From NCBI GenBank assembly GCA_047495785.1, contig JBLDXI010000042.1:2852001-2916000 (forward strand): a DNA stretch of 64,000 nt, given 5' to 3'. A program made the translations under genes and the position numbers. Source of the stretch: Lepidodermella squamata (Eukaryota; Gastrotricha). The first letter of the stretch is position 1. Every line of letters begins with the position of its first letter. Shown here piece after piece: positions 55,101 through 64,000 of the stretch. The notes under the pieces are model-generated. The model saw nothing but the letters and a program-made list of their open reading frames with translations. It was not told the origin of the DNA and did no database searches.

Positions 55101-58100
55101 TTACGCTTCGCGAAAAATTTCGTGTTCAACTATATCGGACGAAAAATTTCTGCCTGAGTACAAGAAGCGAAAAAAATCATCGGCCTATGTTCATAACTGT
55201 TCAGTTTTTTTCGCTGAAATGGCTTTGTTCGCTTTCTCCGGCATTGTCTCTTGAAATAATAGCGGGCGGCTTGTTATACACTTTTTCCTATTTGTAATGA
55301 TATCGTTCTCGATTAAGAGCGGCGCCATCTGAAAAAAAACGGCGCGAATCTTATGAATTAATGCGATTTCGATTCAAGTCGCGACAAAAAATGCTTCGAA
55401 GCAGCAGCAGTATAATTATTGCTTTATCAGCTTTATATAGAGCGACACGCATCGCAGATTCGCTATGATGGCGAAGACGCAGATTTATTGAATTATCCGC
55501 AGGATATTTCTGTCTAAAAAAATGAAAATCGCTGCGCAAAAATCATAAAGGAAGCCCTGGTTATAAGATCAAACGCGTGGGGCAAATCAGTCTTGTGTGA
55601 TTTTGGCAAGATCTTGAAATAAGACAATTATAATAAGATACTGTAAGAAGGAAATTTATATAAAATAATGTGTATTCAGGTGGCTAGACTGGCACATCGC
55701 TGTATAGGCGTATTATTTTTATTGGTATGTTATATAAAAAATCGCGCCTAATTGAGCGTAACGAGTGATGTTTACCAGATTATAAATGTGTTTATATTAC
55801 AGAGTAAACGAGAGTTGGGTTAACTATATTGATGATCGTTGATTATTGTTATTTCTTGCCAGGCAAAAGTTGGCGCTCAACGCTGCGCTTGTGCAGCTGC
55901 CTATCGGTCGTGAGGCGGGCTTCTCGGGGGTTGTCGACCTGATCCACCGCAAAACCTACCGATTTACTGGCAAATGCGGGTGAGTTACGGTGGTGGAACA
56001 AAAAAAACTAAATAATAATATATCCGACGAAAAATTAGGGAGGAGATGTTGGATGAAAGCATTCCGGATGATTTGAAGAAAGCAGTCGAGCAGAAACGCT
56101 CCGAACTTATCGAACATCTGGCGAATGTCGACGAAAAAATTGGCGATGCTTTCATTTCAGGCGCGCCCATCACCGAAGCCGAGCTGACATCGGCCGTGCG
56201 TCGAACTACGATCAAACGCCTATTTGTCCCTGTTTTCTGCGGATCCGCCTTGAAAAACAAGGGTGTCCAACTCGTAATGGACGGTGTTTTGGACTACCTG
56301 CCAAACCCGGCTGAGGTTGACAATTTCGCCCTGGATATGTCAAACGAAACGCCGACTAAGGTTCTCATGGACCCGGCTAGAAATGACAACAAACCGTGCG
56401 TAGCCCTGGCGTTTAAGCTGGAGCAAGCTCGATCTGGGCAACTTGTGTTCCTTCGAATTTACCAGGGCTGTCTGCGCCGCGGTGATTTCCTGTTCAATAC
56501 TCGCAACGAGAAGCGTGTCCGCGTTTCCCGTCTCGTGCGCATGCATGCCGAGAAAACGGAGGATGTCGATGAAGTTTTCGCGGGTGATATCTGCTCAATC
56601 AATGCGACTGATGTATCGACGGGTGATTCGTTTGTCAGCCGAGATTCGCTGCATTTATCCATGGAGTCGATCCACGTGCCCGACCCGGTTATCAGCATGT
56701 CGATCACGCCGCATAACCGCAAAGACACGGACAATTTCGCGAAGGGTATTTCGCGATTTTTGAAGGAAGATCCGACCTTCCATATGCAGTATGACCCTGA
56801 ATCGAAGGAGACCATTGTCTCGGGAATGGGTGAACTCCACCTTGAAATCTACGCGCAACGACTAGCCCGTGAGTACAACGCACCTTGCACGTTAGGCAAG
56901 CCGAAAGTTGCCTTCCGTGAGACGCTGCTACAGCCGTTTGATTTCGACTATTGGCACCGTAAGCAGCACGGAGGTCGCGGCGAGTATGCGCGCGTAATCG
57001 GTAAACTTGAGCCCCTGCCGCCAGAATTGTACTCGAAAACTGAGTTTGTCGACGAAACTGTCGGTACAAATGTTCCGAAATCGTTCATGCCTGCGATCAA
57101 ACGCGGCTTCCAGAACGCATGCGAGGCTGGTGGCCTACTTTGCGGATTCAAATTGGCGGGTATTCGGTTCCGCTTGACCGACGGTATGTTCCCAGAATAG
57201 GTTTCTAAATCACATGCTTTGCCTAGAAGAAGTAGTCCAGTCCTAATTAGGCCATTATATCATTCAGGTTGGCTAATTCCATTAGTTATGATAAAGTAGC
57301 AAACGTCTAATTGATGTCAAATCAACTGCGAAAAAAATTAACTTTCTCTAGTATAGAAGTCTGATTTAATTATAACTTCGACGTGATCTGATAATAGAGA
57401 AGCGTGAAATCATAAATCTCAGCTAAATTTCAACTGCAATTGCTTGTTCGAAATTCTATAAAAAGGCTATGATTGGTAGGTTGGAGCAAAAAGCTTCCTA
57501 TTTTTAACAGAAAAAAACGACGCATTATTTTAGGCTTGGGTGGTTCATTGATGTTATTCGTGTTTATTTTATAGTGAGTATTACGCGTCGTTTCCATCTG
57601 CGAGAAGTGGCATTTAAAATGTGATTACCCGGACATGGAGACGTCTGAGATTGAGAGAAGGGCAATTCTGAAGAAAACCGGCATTATCGCATTTAATGGT
57701 CAAGAAAGCGGATAAACCAGTTTTTGCGACTGGATTAAAATATATGAAATAATTTGTTACATGGATTTTTATCGTTAAGAGACGAATGCGTAGCCTTGCA
57801 AGTCTAGCTGCTGAATTATGTAGCTTAAAATAACAATGAATTTACCGGAGGAAATATTAATGAAATCGTGGGTTAAGATGATTTAGTCCCGTATGCTGCT
57901 TCTACGAAATCATTAATTCATTGAATATCGATTGAATCAATACAAATCACTGCTTGAGATTTTTCATCTCTCAGCCCCTAGATTTATCGACTTCTTATAG
58001 TGTAATTCTTTTCTCCGTTTTTTAAGGTGCTCATCACATTGTCGATTCGTCTGAATTGGCTTTCCAAAGCGCGACCATGTACGCGATGCGCCAGGCCCTC

Positions 58101-58427
58101 GACGAGGGCCAATGGGGCGTTATTGAGCCGGTTATGCGGGTCGAAGTCTCGGCCCCGGCCGAGTACCAGGGCTCAGTAATGGGTGGTTTGTCGAAGCGAT
58201 CGGCTGTCATGTTGAACGTCGACTCGGCCAGCGATTACTTTGTCATGCTGTGTGAGGTCCCACTCAACAACATGTTCGGCTATGCGACGGAGCTGCGTAC
58301 ACTGACGCAGGGCAAGGGCGAGTTCACGATGGAGTTCAACAAGTACTGCGGCGTGCCCCAGGACATCTCGTCGCGCATGATTGCTCAATATAAGAAGGAG
58401 AAGGAGGCGGCGAGCTCAAAGTCGTAA
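52199..58427 (+). CDS. GFM1: Mitochondrial elongation factor G1
   Basis: Exons 52199-52315, 52372-52829, 55863-55979, 56039-57183 and 58027-58427 join in phase to about 745 aa. The first exon encodes an Arg/Ser-rich presequence ([13 protein letters not shown]). The GTPase domain has the P-loop [22 protein letters not shown] and NKLDRGG. Domain II has [19 protein letters not shown], and domains III-V include [40 protein letters not shown] across the last splice and [19 protein letters not shown]. The enzyme moves tRNA and mRNA through the mitochondrial ribosome by GTP hydrolysis. Two introns are very long for this locus (3033 and 843 bp). The first contains a whole GPCR gene on the other strand. 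Confidence 0.93.
53383..54879 (-). CDS. Class A GPCR, nested in an intron of GFM1
   Basis: Exons 54458-54879, 54118-54401 and 53383-54056 join to 459 aa. There is a short extracellular N-terminus with an N-glycosylation site, then TM1 with [12 protein letters not shown] (GN motif) and TM2 with [15 protein letters not shown], as in rhodopsin-class receptors. The DRY position reads QRF (TIAFQRF). TM6 contains [15 protein letters not shown], and the NPxxY site of TM7 is changed to NFFIN. A serine-rich cytoplasmic tail of about 130 residues follows ([14 protein letters not shown]). The loose motifs suggest an orphan, perhaps peptide-type receptor; the ligand is unknown. It is antisense to its host gene, so the two cannot share a promoter. 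Confidence 0.85.
54880..55862. other. Rest of the long GFM1 intron
   Basis: This includes the presumed promoter of the nested GPCR (it reads leftward from 54879). AT-rich, no gene or repeat recognised. The shorter part at 52830-53382 is also non-coding. Confidence 0.45.
57184..58026 (+). other. 843-bp last intron of GFM1
   Basis: Bounded by GACG/GTATGT and TTTTAAG. No nested gene, repeat or RNA is evident. Confidence 0.6.
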
Positions 58428-59026
58428 ACCGGTTCTAAAATTTAGCTGCTTTAAAATTGACTATTCAATCTTCTGAAATCTTCCAAATTAGTCTGAAATT
58501 AATTATTGTTGTTGTGACTTTGATTGTGGACCCCGTAGACCGTGCGTGAGACCCTCTAGATTATTTTACCTTGTCGTGCCAGATATGTATTAAAATAAAA
58601 CGAAATTTTGGCCAAATTCGCGCTCCAGTTACTTTTTTCCAGCAACTCGTGCATCTCATTAATAATTAACGCTAACATTTTTGCAACTAACGATTCGGTA
58701 CTTCAAGCATGAGAAACTTCGATTAAAGCACATTTTCATCAAAAATGTCCGTTTTTATCTTAGCAGCTCGGTTAAGCTGGTTATTTCCTGGCGTAGGCGG
58801 CTCTTTGTCTAGCCAATATTTTCCCAGTTCGGTAGCTAGAAATCATGGCAATTCAAGAATAATTTTCTCGCTAGAAAATATAGTTTTATTTCGCTCTAGA
58901 ATGAAAAATCGTTACAAACAGGATTCGCCCGATAATTGCGATGACTATCAGTTTCAGTATTGTTAACAGTATTCAGTAAAGCAGAACCACAAGATCATCG
59001 TCAATCGTCAACAATAACAACATCAA
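58428..59026. other. Intergenic region between convergent GFM1 and rhomboid genes
   Basis: 3' UTRs with AATAAAACG near 58593. A 73-codon open frame at 58745 has no splice support or family resemblance and is not called. Confidence 0.45.
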
Positions 59027-60103
59027 TTAAAAACCATCTCCTAGATTCCAGCCGTATGGCGGTGGAGTAGCACGACTACCAGCTCGACCAGCCCAGTGCC
59101 TCCGATTAGGCGTCTGATCAATCGATTCATTCAGAGCCCAGGCCAATTGATCTTCTTCTGACAAACCGGCCGTGTATTGCTCAGCCTGACTGTAATTTGG
59201 GTTATAGGGCGGGTTCGACGGACGGTATCCGGTGCGCTGGCCAGCACCTGAAAAGGGCGAAGACCAGTTGGGCCAGAAGCCACCATTATTATTGTTTTGA
59301 GCTGTGTAGTTTTCACGACGACGACTCTGAGATCCGCCATTCAGACCCAACAAGGGCGCGATAGCACCGTAATACAAGGAATCAATCACGATTTTAAGAG
59401 GTTTGTAAATATACAGCAATCCAACAAGAATTCCCGCCAAATGGCCTAGAATGAAAAAATGATTCAATAATTATTAAAATAATTAAAGCAAATCAAATTT
59501 ACCTGTGAAAGATGCGTTAGGGGTCACAAGTTGAATCGCAACAAGTTCGGCCCAGCAGGCATATCGAGAGTTTACCGGAAACATACCCATTACAAGCATA
59601 GTGTGCGCTTCATCGTAATGACTCGCTAGAACTTTGAGCGCGAAAATGACCGCCGAAAAGCCTGCGGCGCATGTATGCAATCGGCCATAATCATCCAAAA
59701 CGTCAGCTAAAATGTAGTCAAGTACTACAGTACCAACCCCGCACAGAGGAATGAAAGCCAAAATCAAGCAGAAGTAGTAGGCAGATGAAAAGCGCCTTCC
59801 TTCGAGGCGCGTTCCTTTCCAGAGAAGAGAAGCCATATTAAAATATAGATGCCATTCGTCGAGGTGAACAAGCGCGCCAGTAAAGAGGCGCCAAAATTCC
59901 ATACGTTTCCAAATTGTGTCATAGCCGATGCAGACATTTCGGGGCCCGAAATTATGAAAGTCGTCCAGAATGCCGAAGTAAATCAGAAATTGAATGCCAA
60001 TTAAGCTCAAAGTTACTGGTGGAATGTTTTGAAACCCAATATTGGCTATTTCCGACAAAAATAGTATCGTTGGAAGGCCAGGGCGGCGCGAAGGGCCCGG
60101 CAT
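59027..60103 (-). CDS. RHBDD1: RHBDL4-type rhomboid protease (RHBDD1 orthologue)
   Basis: Exons 59503-60103 and 59027-59445 give 339 aa. Landmarks of the ER rhomboid RHBDL4 are WRLFTGALVHLDEWHLYFNM (family EWRL/HxxxN region), the serine loop CAAGFSAVIFALKVL and the histidine helix HFFILGHLAGILVG, so the Ser-His dyad is present. The usual GxSG is GFSA here. The cytosolic tail has a UIM-like motif (LSEEDQLAWALNESID) that binds ubiquitinated clients, and ends ATPPPYGWNLGDGF. The arginine-rich VCP/p97-binding motif that follows in vertebrates is missing. The enzyme clips membrane proteins for ER-associated degradation. Confidence 0.9.
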
Positions 60104-60465
60104 TTCTTACTAAACTTAATCAATTATAAAGATTTTCTAAAAAGACAATACGAATAGAACATTATCATTCAATTCATTAAAACAGACGCAATCGTATTAT
60201 TCATATCTTTTTCTTTACACAAGACACCGAGAAAAAGCATACCTCGTAATTCTGAAAGAAACTCGTATTCTAATTCACTTCAACATATAAAACTGGCAAT
60301 GTGGAGGTACGATGACGGAACGAAAACAAAATTATAGAGAGAAACATCTTTTCCTATTAAACAAACGCAAGCTAGATTGAGAAAAACAATTGAGCTTGTT
60401 TTGCTATAATCTTCTAATTCTGACCTTCCAAGTGGGGTCAGTTGAGAGCACTTTCAAGAGGAGAA
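60104..60465. other. Intergenic gap between rhomboid and UBC9 genes
   Basis: Both flanking genes run leftward. The gap contains the 3' UTR of UBC9 and the rhomboid promoter. Nothing else is seen. Confidence 0.5.
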
Positions 60466-61001
60466 TCATGGCGGAAGTTGAACGTTCCTGAACCGAAGAG
60501 CTTGCTCACGCACGCGACGGTCGTATTCATTACGATTTTGCATGTAGATGGTGTAAGCTTCAGCTTGAGCAGGATCCTTAGGATTAGGAGCATCGAGCAG
60601 GTCCTGAATACCAAGTAGCAACTGCTTGATCGTAATTGAAGGCCTCCAGTCTTTTTCTTCGTCCAAAATCGAGAGACAAACTGTGCCCGATGGATAGATG
60701 TTGGGATGAAAAATTGGCCTAAAGATGATGTTATATAACAGCTGATCAATAAATTGAAAACATACGGTTCGAAACGAGCCTTCGGAGGAGTCGACGGAAA
60801 TTCATCCTTGAAAGCTAAGATTAGCTTAAACTGGCCGCCTTCCCATAGCGTGCCTTTCTTGCCGGGAATAATGCATTCCCAATTGAAAAGATTCATAGTT
60901 CCGTCTGGATTCTTCGATGGGCGAGCAACAAATCCGAACGGATGATCTTGTCGCCAAGCCTTTCGTTCCTCCATTAGACGACCCAAGGCAATACCAGCCA
61001 T
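60466..61001 (-). CDS. UBE2I: SUMO-conjugating enzyme UBC9
   Basis: Exons 60766-61001 and 60466-60718 join to 162 aa, close to the 158 of human UBC9. The start ATG at 61001 gives MAGIALGRL, matching the family N-terminus that binds SUMO and E1. The UBC fold shows [23 protein letters not shown], the HPN motif and the catalytic cysteine in SGTVCLSIL, followed by [20 protein letters not shown] and [11 protein letters not shown]. It transfers SUMO to lysines of nuclear and other proteins. The single 46-bp intron is typical of the locus. The C-terminal end (RFRNVQLPP) is slightly longer than usual. Confidence 0.96.
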
Positions 61002-61599
61002 TATCAATAAAACAGGAACTCTATCAATTCAAAAAAGGAAATCTGAGTGAAATTCATCGCATCAGAATCGGCATAAGTATGATCGCCCTACAGCAGACCG
61101 GAAAAAATAAACTTTACAAGTCGCAAAATGAAACATGAACATTTCGTGTTCAACCCGATATTTGAGGCGGGACTTCGGGATTGTTCACCGGGGCCAAGGA
61201 CTTGCGGTGAATCAGAATCAGAGATACTCAGAAATCTTTGAAAAAGTTCAGGGACATTAGTTCTCATCGTGCTAAGTGGGATATCCGGTCGAAAAAAAAC
61301 GATCGACACGTCAGCAGTTTTCCAGACCCACTCCACGTGATCTCAGCAGTTTCGCGCCACTTTTTATATGGCTTTGACGCATTTTTTGTTATCTAAATTG
61401 ATAAAAATTGAAAATTTAGAGGTTCTGATTTACACAATATTTAAAATTTAGCGTCGTTAGTTTCATTATGATCGTGCCTCAAGCGACTTCGTGAACAGGT
61501 GGTTTCACTTTTTCGGGTTTTACCACTGAGCCTGTGACCCACCTCTGACTACGGATACTAATTCACGTCACTCGAGTCCCCTGAATTCGCGCTCTTAAC
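61002..61599. promoter_or_regulatory. Divergent intergenic region between UBC9 and the last gene
   Basis: The two genes start on either side, so this 0.6 kb must hold both promoters. No conserved element or coding frame is recognised. Confidence 0.5.
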
Positions 61600-64000
61600 A
61601 TGCTGGTCACGCAGAAGGATTCGAATAAAGAAAAGAGTAAATTGATTGAGCGTTATCTGGCTTCCTTTGGACCCATTGAAAAAGCAATGCATCATGCTTT
61701 GAGAGAAATGGACGATAGTGTAAAGTCTGGTCGGCATTATTTTGGGTCTGTATGGCGACTGATTGGGACAAACCTTGAGAAGACTGCAACCTATTGCGAA
61801 ATAAGTACAGAAAATCATATGTCTATATTGCTTGACCAAGTTCCGAATGGAAGAATGAAGCTCAACGGCTTTCTGAAAGGCGATGAGCTTACTGTGAAGT
61901 CTCGGCAGATACCAGATTTCACTCTATATGGGCTCGGTGGACTACTGCGAATCGTTGATCCGCATCGCCTCAAACAAGTATTTAGTCTTTGCCGGAAGTT
62001 GCTGGTAAACTCGGGAAAATTTCCTATGTATGGCGGGCAAGGTAAACGCGCCTACGGCGTTATCAATGTCGTAACAAGCATATTTGGCGATGCTGCTCTT
62101 CATCGAGAAGTTAATCCGCACCCTAGCGCGCTTCATATTTATCGATTGTTCACAGCTAGTGCGACTAATGTTGCTTATTCTTCGGACTCGCGGGCGAGTG
62201 CTCATTTGATCGACGGTTTGGTAAATGCCATTAGCAGGGAAATTTTCAACTTGAAGTGCTCTGGTGATTCCCACGTGTATCAGGATTCCCTATTTGGAGT
62301 TAGTTTGAGCACTCAGATGGCATCATCATTCGACAGCTCAGTTCCTTTTATCTATCTTGATCGATTTTTGTCGCTTGAAAAACTGAAGCAGTTCGTTCAT
62401 CGAGTACTTTTCTCTCACGAGTCTCGAAAATCTGATGAATCTGAACTCGTTCTAAATTGCTATGTAGTCAACGATTTTGAAAATACCGAAAAAGGTATCT
62501 CTGATCTGCCTCATCTCTTCCCTGCCCATATTCACTACAGCTGGTCGCTTGTAAAGCCATCGGGGCCAAATGAAGTACTATCAACTGTATTACACGGCGG
62601 ACAACCTCCATTGGCTTTATTATTCTCATCTGTATTCGATGATCTTTCAGCGTTGCAATCCTATCTCAGATTATTTGATTCTCCACAATCAGTCAATGCT
62701 GTACCTAATGCGAATGATGTATTTTCCCTTCGACAATTTTATCAAGAACGCCTAGCGTTTTTTGCTAAAAATCGTTCATTTGATAACATTTTCGAACTGA
62801 CTCTGTCTATTCTTGCTTTTGGTTGCACTATCGGTCCACCAATATTTGGCCGTGATGTGGACGCGGGTGTTCAAAATCAGTTACTAGAGTCAGCCACCAA
62901 GCTTTTCTCCTCTAATGCGTCGGCTCTGAGAGCTTTGATCAACTATGGTCTCGGGTTAGGAATCTGCGGGTCACGGTTCGTTGGCGCTAACGAAGTTTCT
63001 TCGAAAGGAAATGGAAGGTGGTACAATTTAGTAAGTACGCATAGAAATGTGTTTTGCTCTAGCTACAATTTTGTGTGCACAGGCTTGCCGGAACTTCGCG
63101 GATCGGATAAATGGGTTCTTCGGCGTCGATCCTATACACTATCGAACAGTTCCAACCGCAGACTCATCACCGATCACAAATTTACTGCTAACCACAGCCG
63201 CGGCCCTCCATCAGCCGGATTTGGACGAAGTTCCCATCTGCATGGCTGGCTTGCCCAATATCATAGCTGGCATTGCGATGTACTCTCAAGTCTATTGGCT
63301 GGGCGTAGCATCAGTCGCAACTCTGGCTCATTGCCCTTTCCTGCTGATGACCATAGGCAATTTGAGAAATAATCAACACATAAATGTTGTGCCGGAGCAA
63401 CTTTACGAATCGACAAAACCATTGGAAATTAAAGAGGTCGTTTCCTTGTTTATGAACTATCCTTCTCTTATCAACCCCACATCAATCGGCCATGAAACTT
63501 CCACATCTTATTTACGTGAAATGATGAGGAAGGAATTTCATACTGACTTCAGTCAAATGACTCACGAAATGCTGGTGTCAACGTTGCAAAGCACTCCAAA
63601 AGCTTTAGCAGATCCGCCTGATACTCGCTATCAAGCACCCAACGATTCCTGGCTTTCGATTGGCGGACGACTCGCAAAGTTGGCATCAGTTAGAAACTTT
63701 GCGCAAACGACCGATAGTGGCCGGCGAATTCGGTCCGAAAAACGGCATTCGAATTTGGTTCTGGGAGCACATCCAGCGCTACATCATCATTTGTCACACT
63801 GTAGCAACTGCGATGCGTTTGCTAATCGCGTTTTCGCATTGATGGAATTTGTAAACCCTCGAAGTCACTACCCGGAATGCTTCAGACCAGTTTTAGCGCT
63901 CAGCGGGACATCGGCACTGATGTGCTCTTACACGTCCCCGGACCCGAGAGTTCCCCTGCCGCCAATTGTCATGTCTCAGTTTTGGCTGCCAACTTCAGAA
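61600..64000 (+). CDS. Large unrecognised protein, 3' end outside the window
   Basis: Exons 61600-63030 and 63083-64000 join across a 52-bp intron (GTAAGT...GTGCACAG) and stay open to the window edge, giving at least 783 aa. I do not recognise the family. The sequence is rich in helices, leucine and serine with no signal peptide, and its hydrophobic stretches (PNIIAGIAMYSQVYWLGVA, SILAFGCTIGPPIFG) look more like buried helices than membrane spans. It might be a scaffold of a multi-subunit complex (helical repeat type), but no motif proves this. Uninterrupted coding over 2.3 kb with one clean intron makes it a confident gene of unknown role. Confidence 0.75.

Noticed and set aside
58745-58966. 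73-aa frame after GFM1
   Set aside because: No recognisable features; sits in a probable 3' UTR/intergenic stretch.
1-64000. CRISPR arrays, bacterial operons or ribosome binding sites
   Set aside because: The DNA is clearly eukaryotic (spliced genes); no regularly spaced repeats were seen, and the only tandem arrays are telomeric, simple or mucin repeats.

Overview
This is eukaryotic, metazoan DNA. Genes are split by very short introns (mostly 45-65 bp, GT-AG with T-rich acceptors), intergenic gaps are small, and the products are animal-type: GABA-B-like class C receptors, a class A GPCR, a thioester-protein relative, a sushi/chitin-binding membrane protein and an acetylcholine-binding-protein-like pair. 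Interstitial TTAGGG-type repeats and the AChBP-like genes (AChBPs are described from molluscs and annelids) suggest a compact-genome lophotrochozoan, possibly a small annelid. This is an inference; no rRNA or mitochondrial marker is present.

Layout. 1-944: 3' end of an unrecognised gene. 1368-4198 and 12728-15548 (both -): two intact, closely similar seven-exon GABA-B-like receptor genes. The 8.5 kb between them is an accessory island. It holds a 1.96 kb foldback element with 505-bp near-perfect terminal inverted repeats, a degenerate telomere-repeat tract, an orphan 127-aa gene, an intronless TATA-binding-protein-like gene in head-to-head arrangement with it, and a six-exon gene joining an OTU-like domain, Cys/His clusters and a family-B polymerase 3'-5' exonuclease without a polymerase domain (Maverick/virus-type ancestry suspected). 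16184-17563 (-): an intronless GH28-like gene. 18389-20797 (-): a third, intronless GABA-B-like receptor. 21545-26040: a tandem duplication carrying two AChBP-like genes; the first has a 773-bp insertion in its signal-peptide exon. 26575-31303: an alpha-2-macroglobulin/TEP-family gene lacking both the thioester motif and a signal peptide. 31677-32159: a small two-TM protein. 32355-36227: a large mucin. 36336-41723 (-): a CBM14-LamG-like-sushi membrane protein.

42441-45672: two FKBP2-like ER prolyl isomerase genes separated by a 652-bp inverted-repeat element; a LINE 3' remnant follows. 47297-51870: two VLCAD/ACAD9-like genes, the second having lost most introns. 52199-58427: mitochondrial elongation factor G (GFM1), whose 3 kb second intron contains a complete class A GPCR gene on the opposite strand. 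59027-60103 (-): an RHBDL4-type rhomboid protease. 60466-61001 (-): UBC9. 61600 to the edge: an unrecognised large gene.

The window is a chain of local tandem duplications (receptors, AChBP-like, FKBP, acyl-CoA dehydrogenase) interspersed with mobile DNA. The housekeeping genes on the right are ordinary. The most unusual material is the island at about 4.4-12.7 kb. Exon joins were made by eye from splice signals and phase continuity, not from transcripts.
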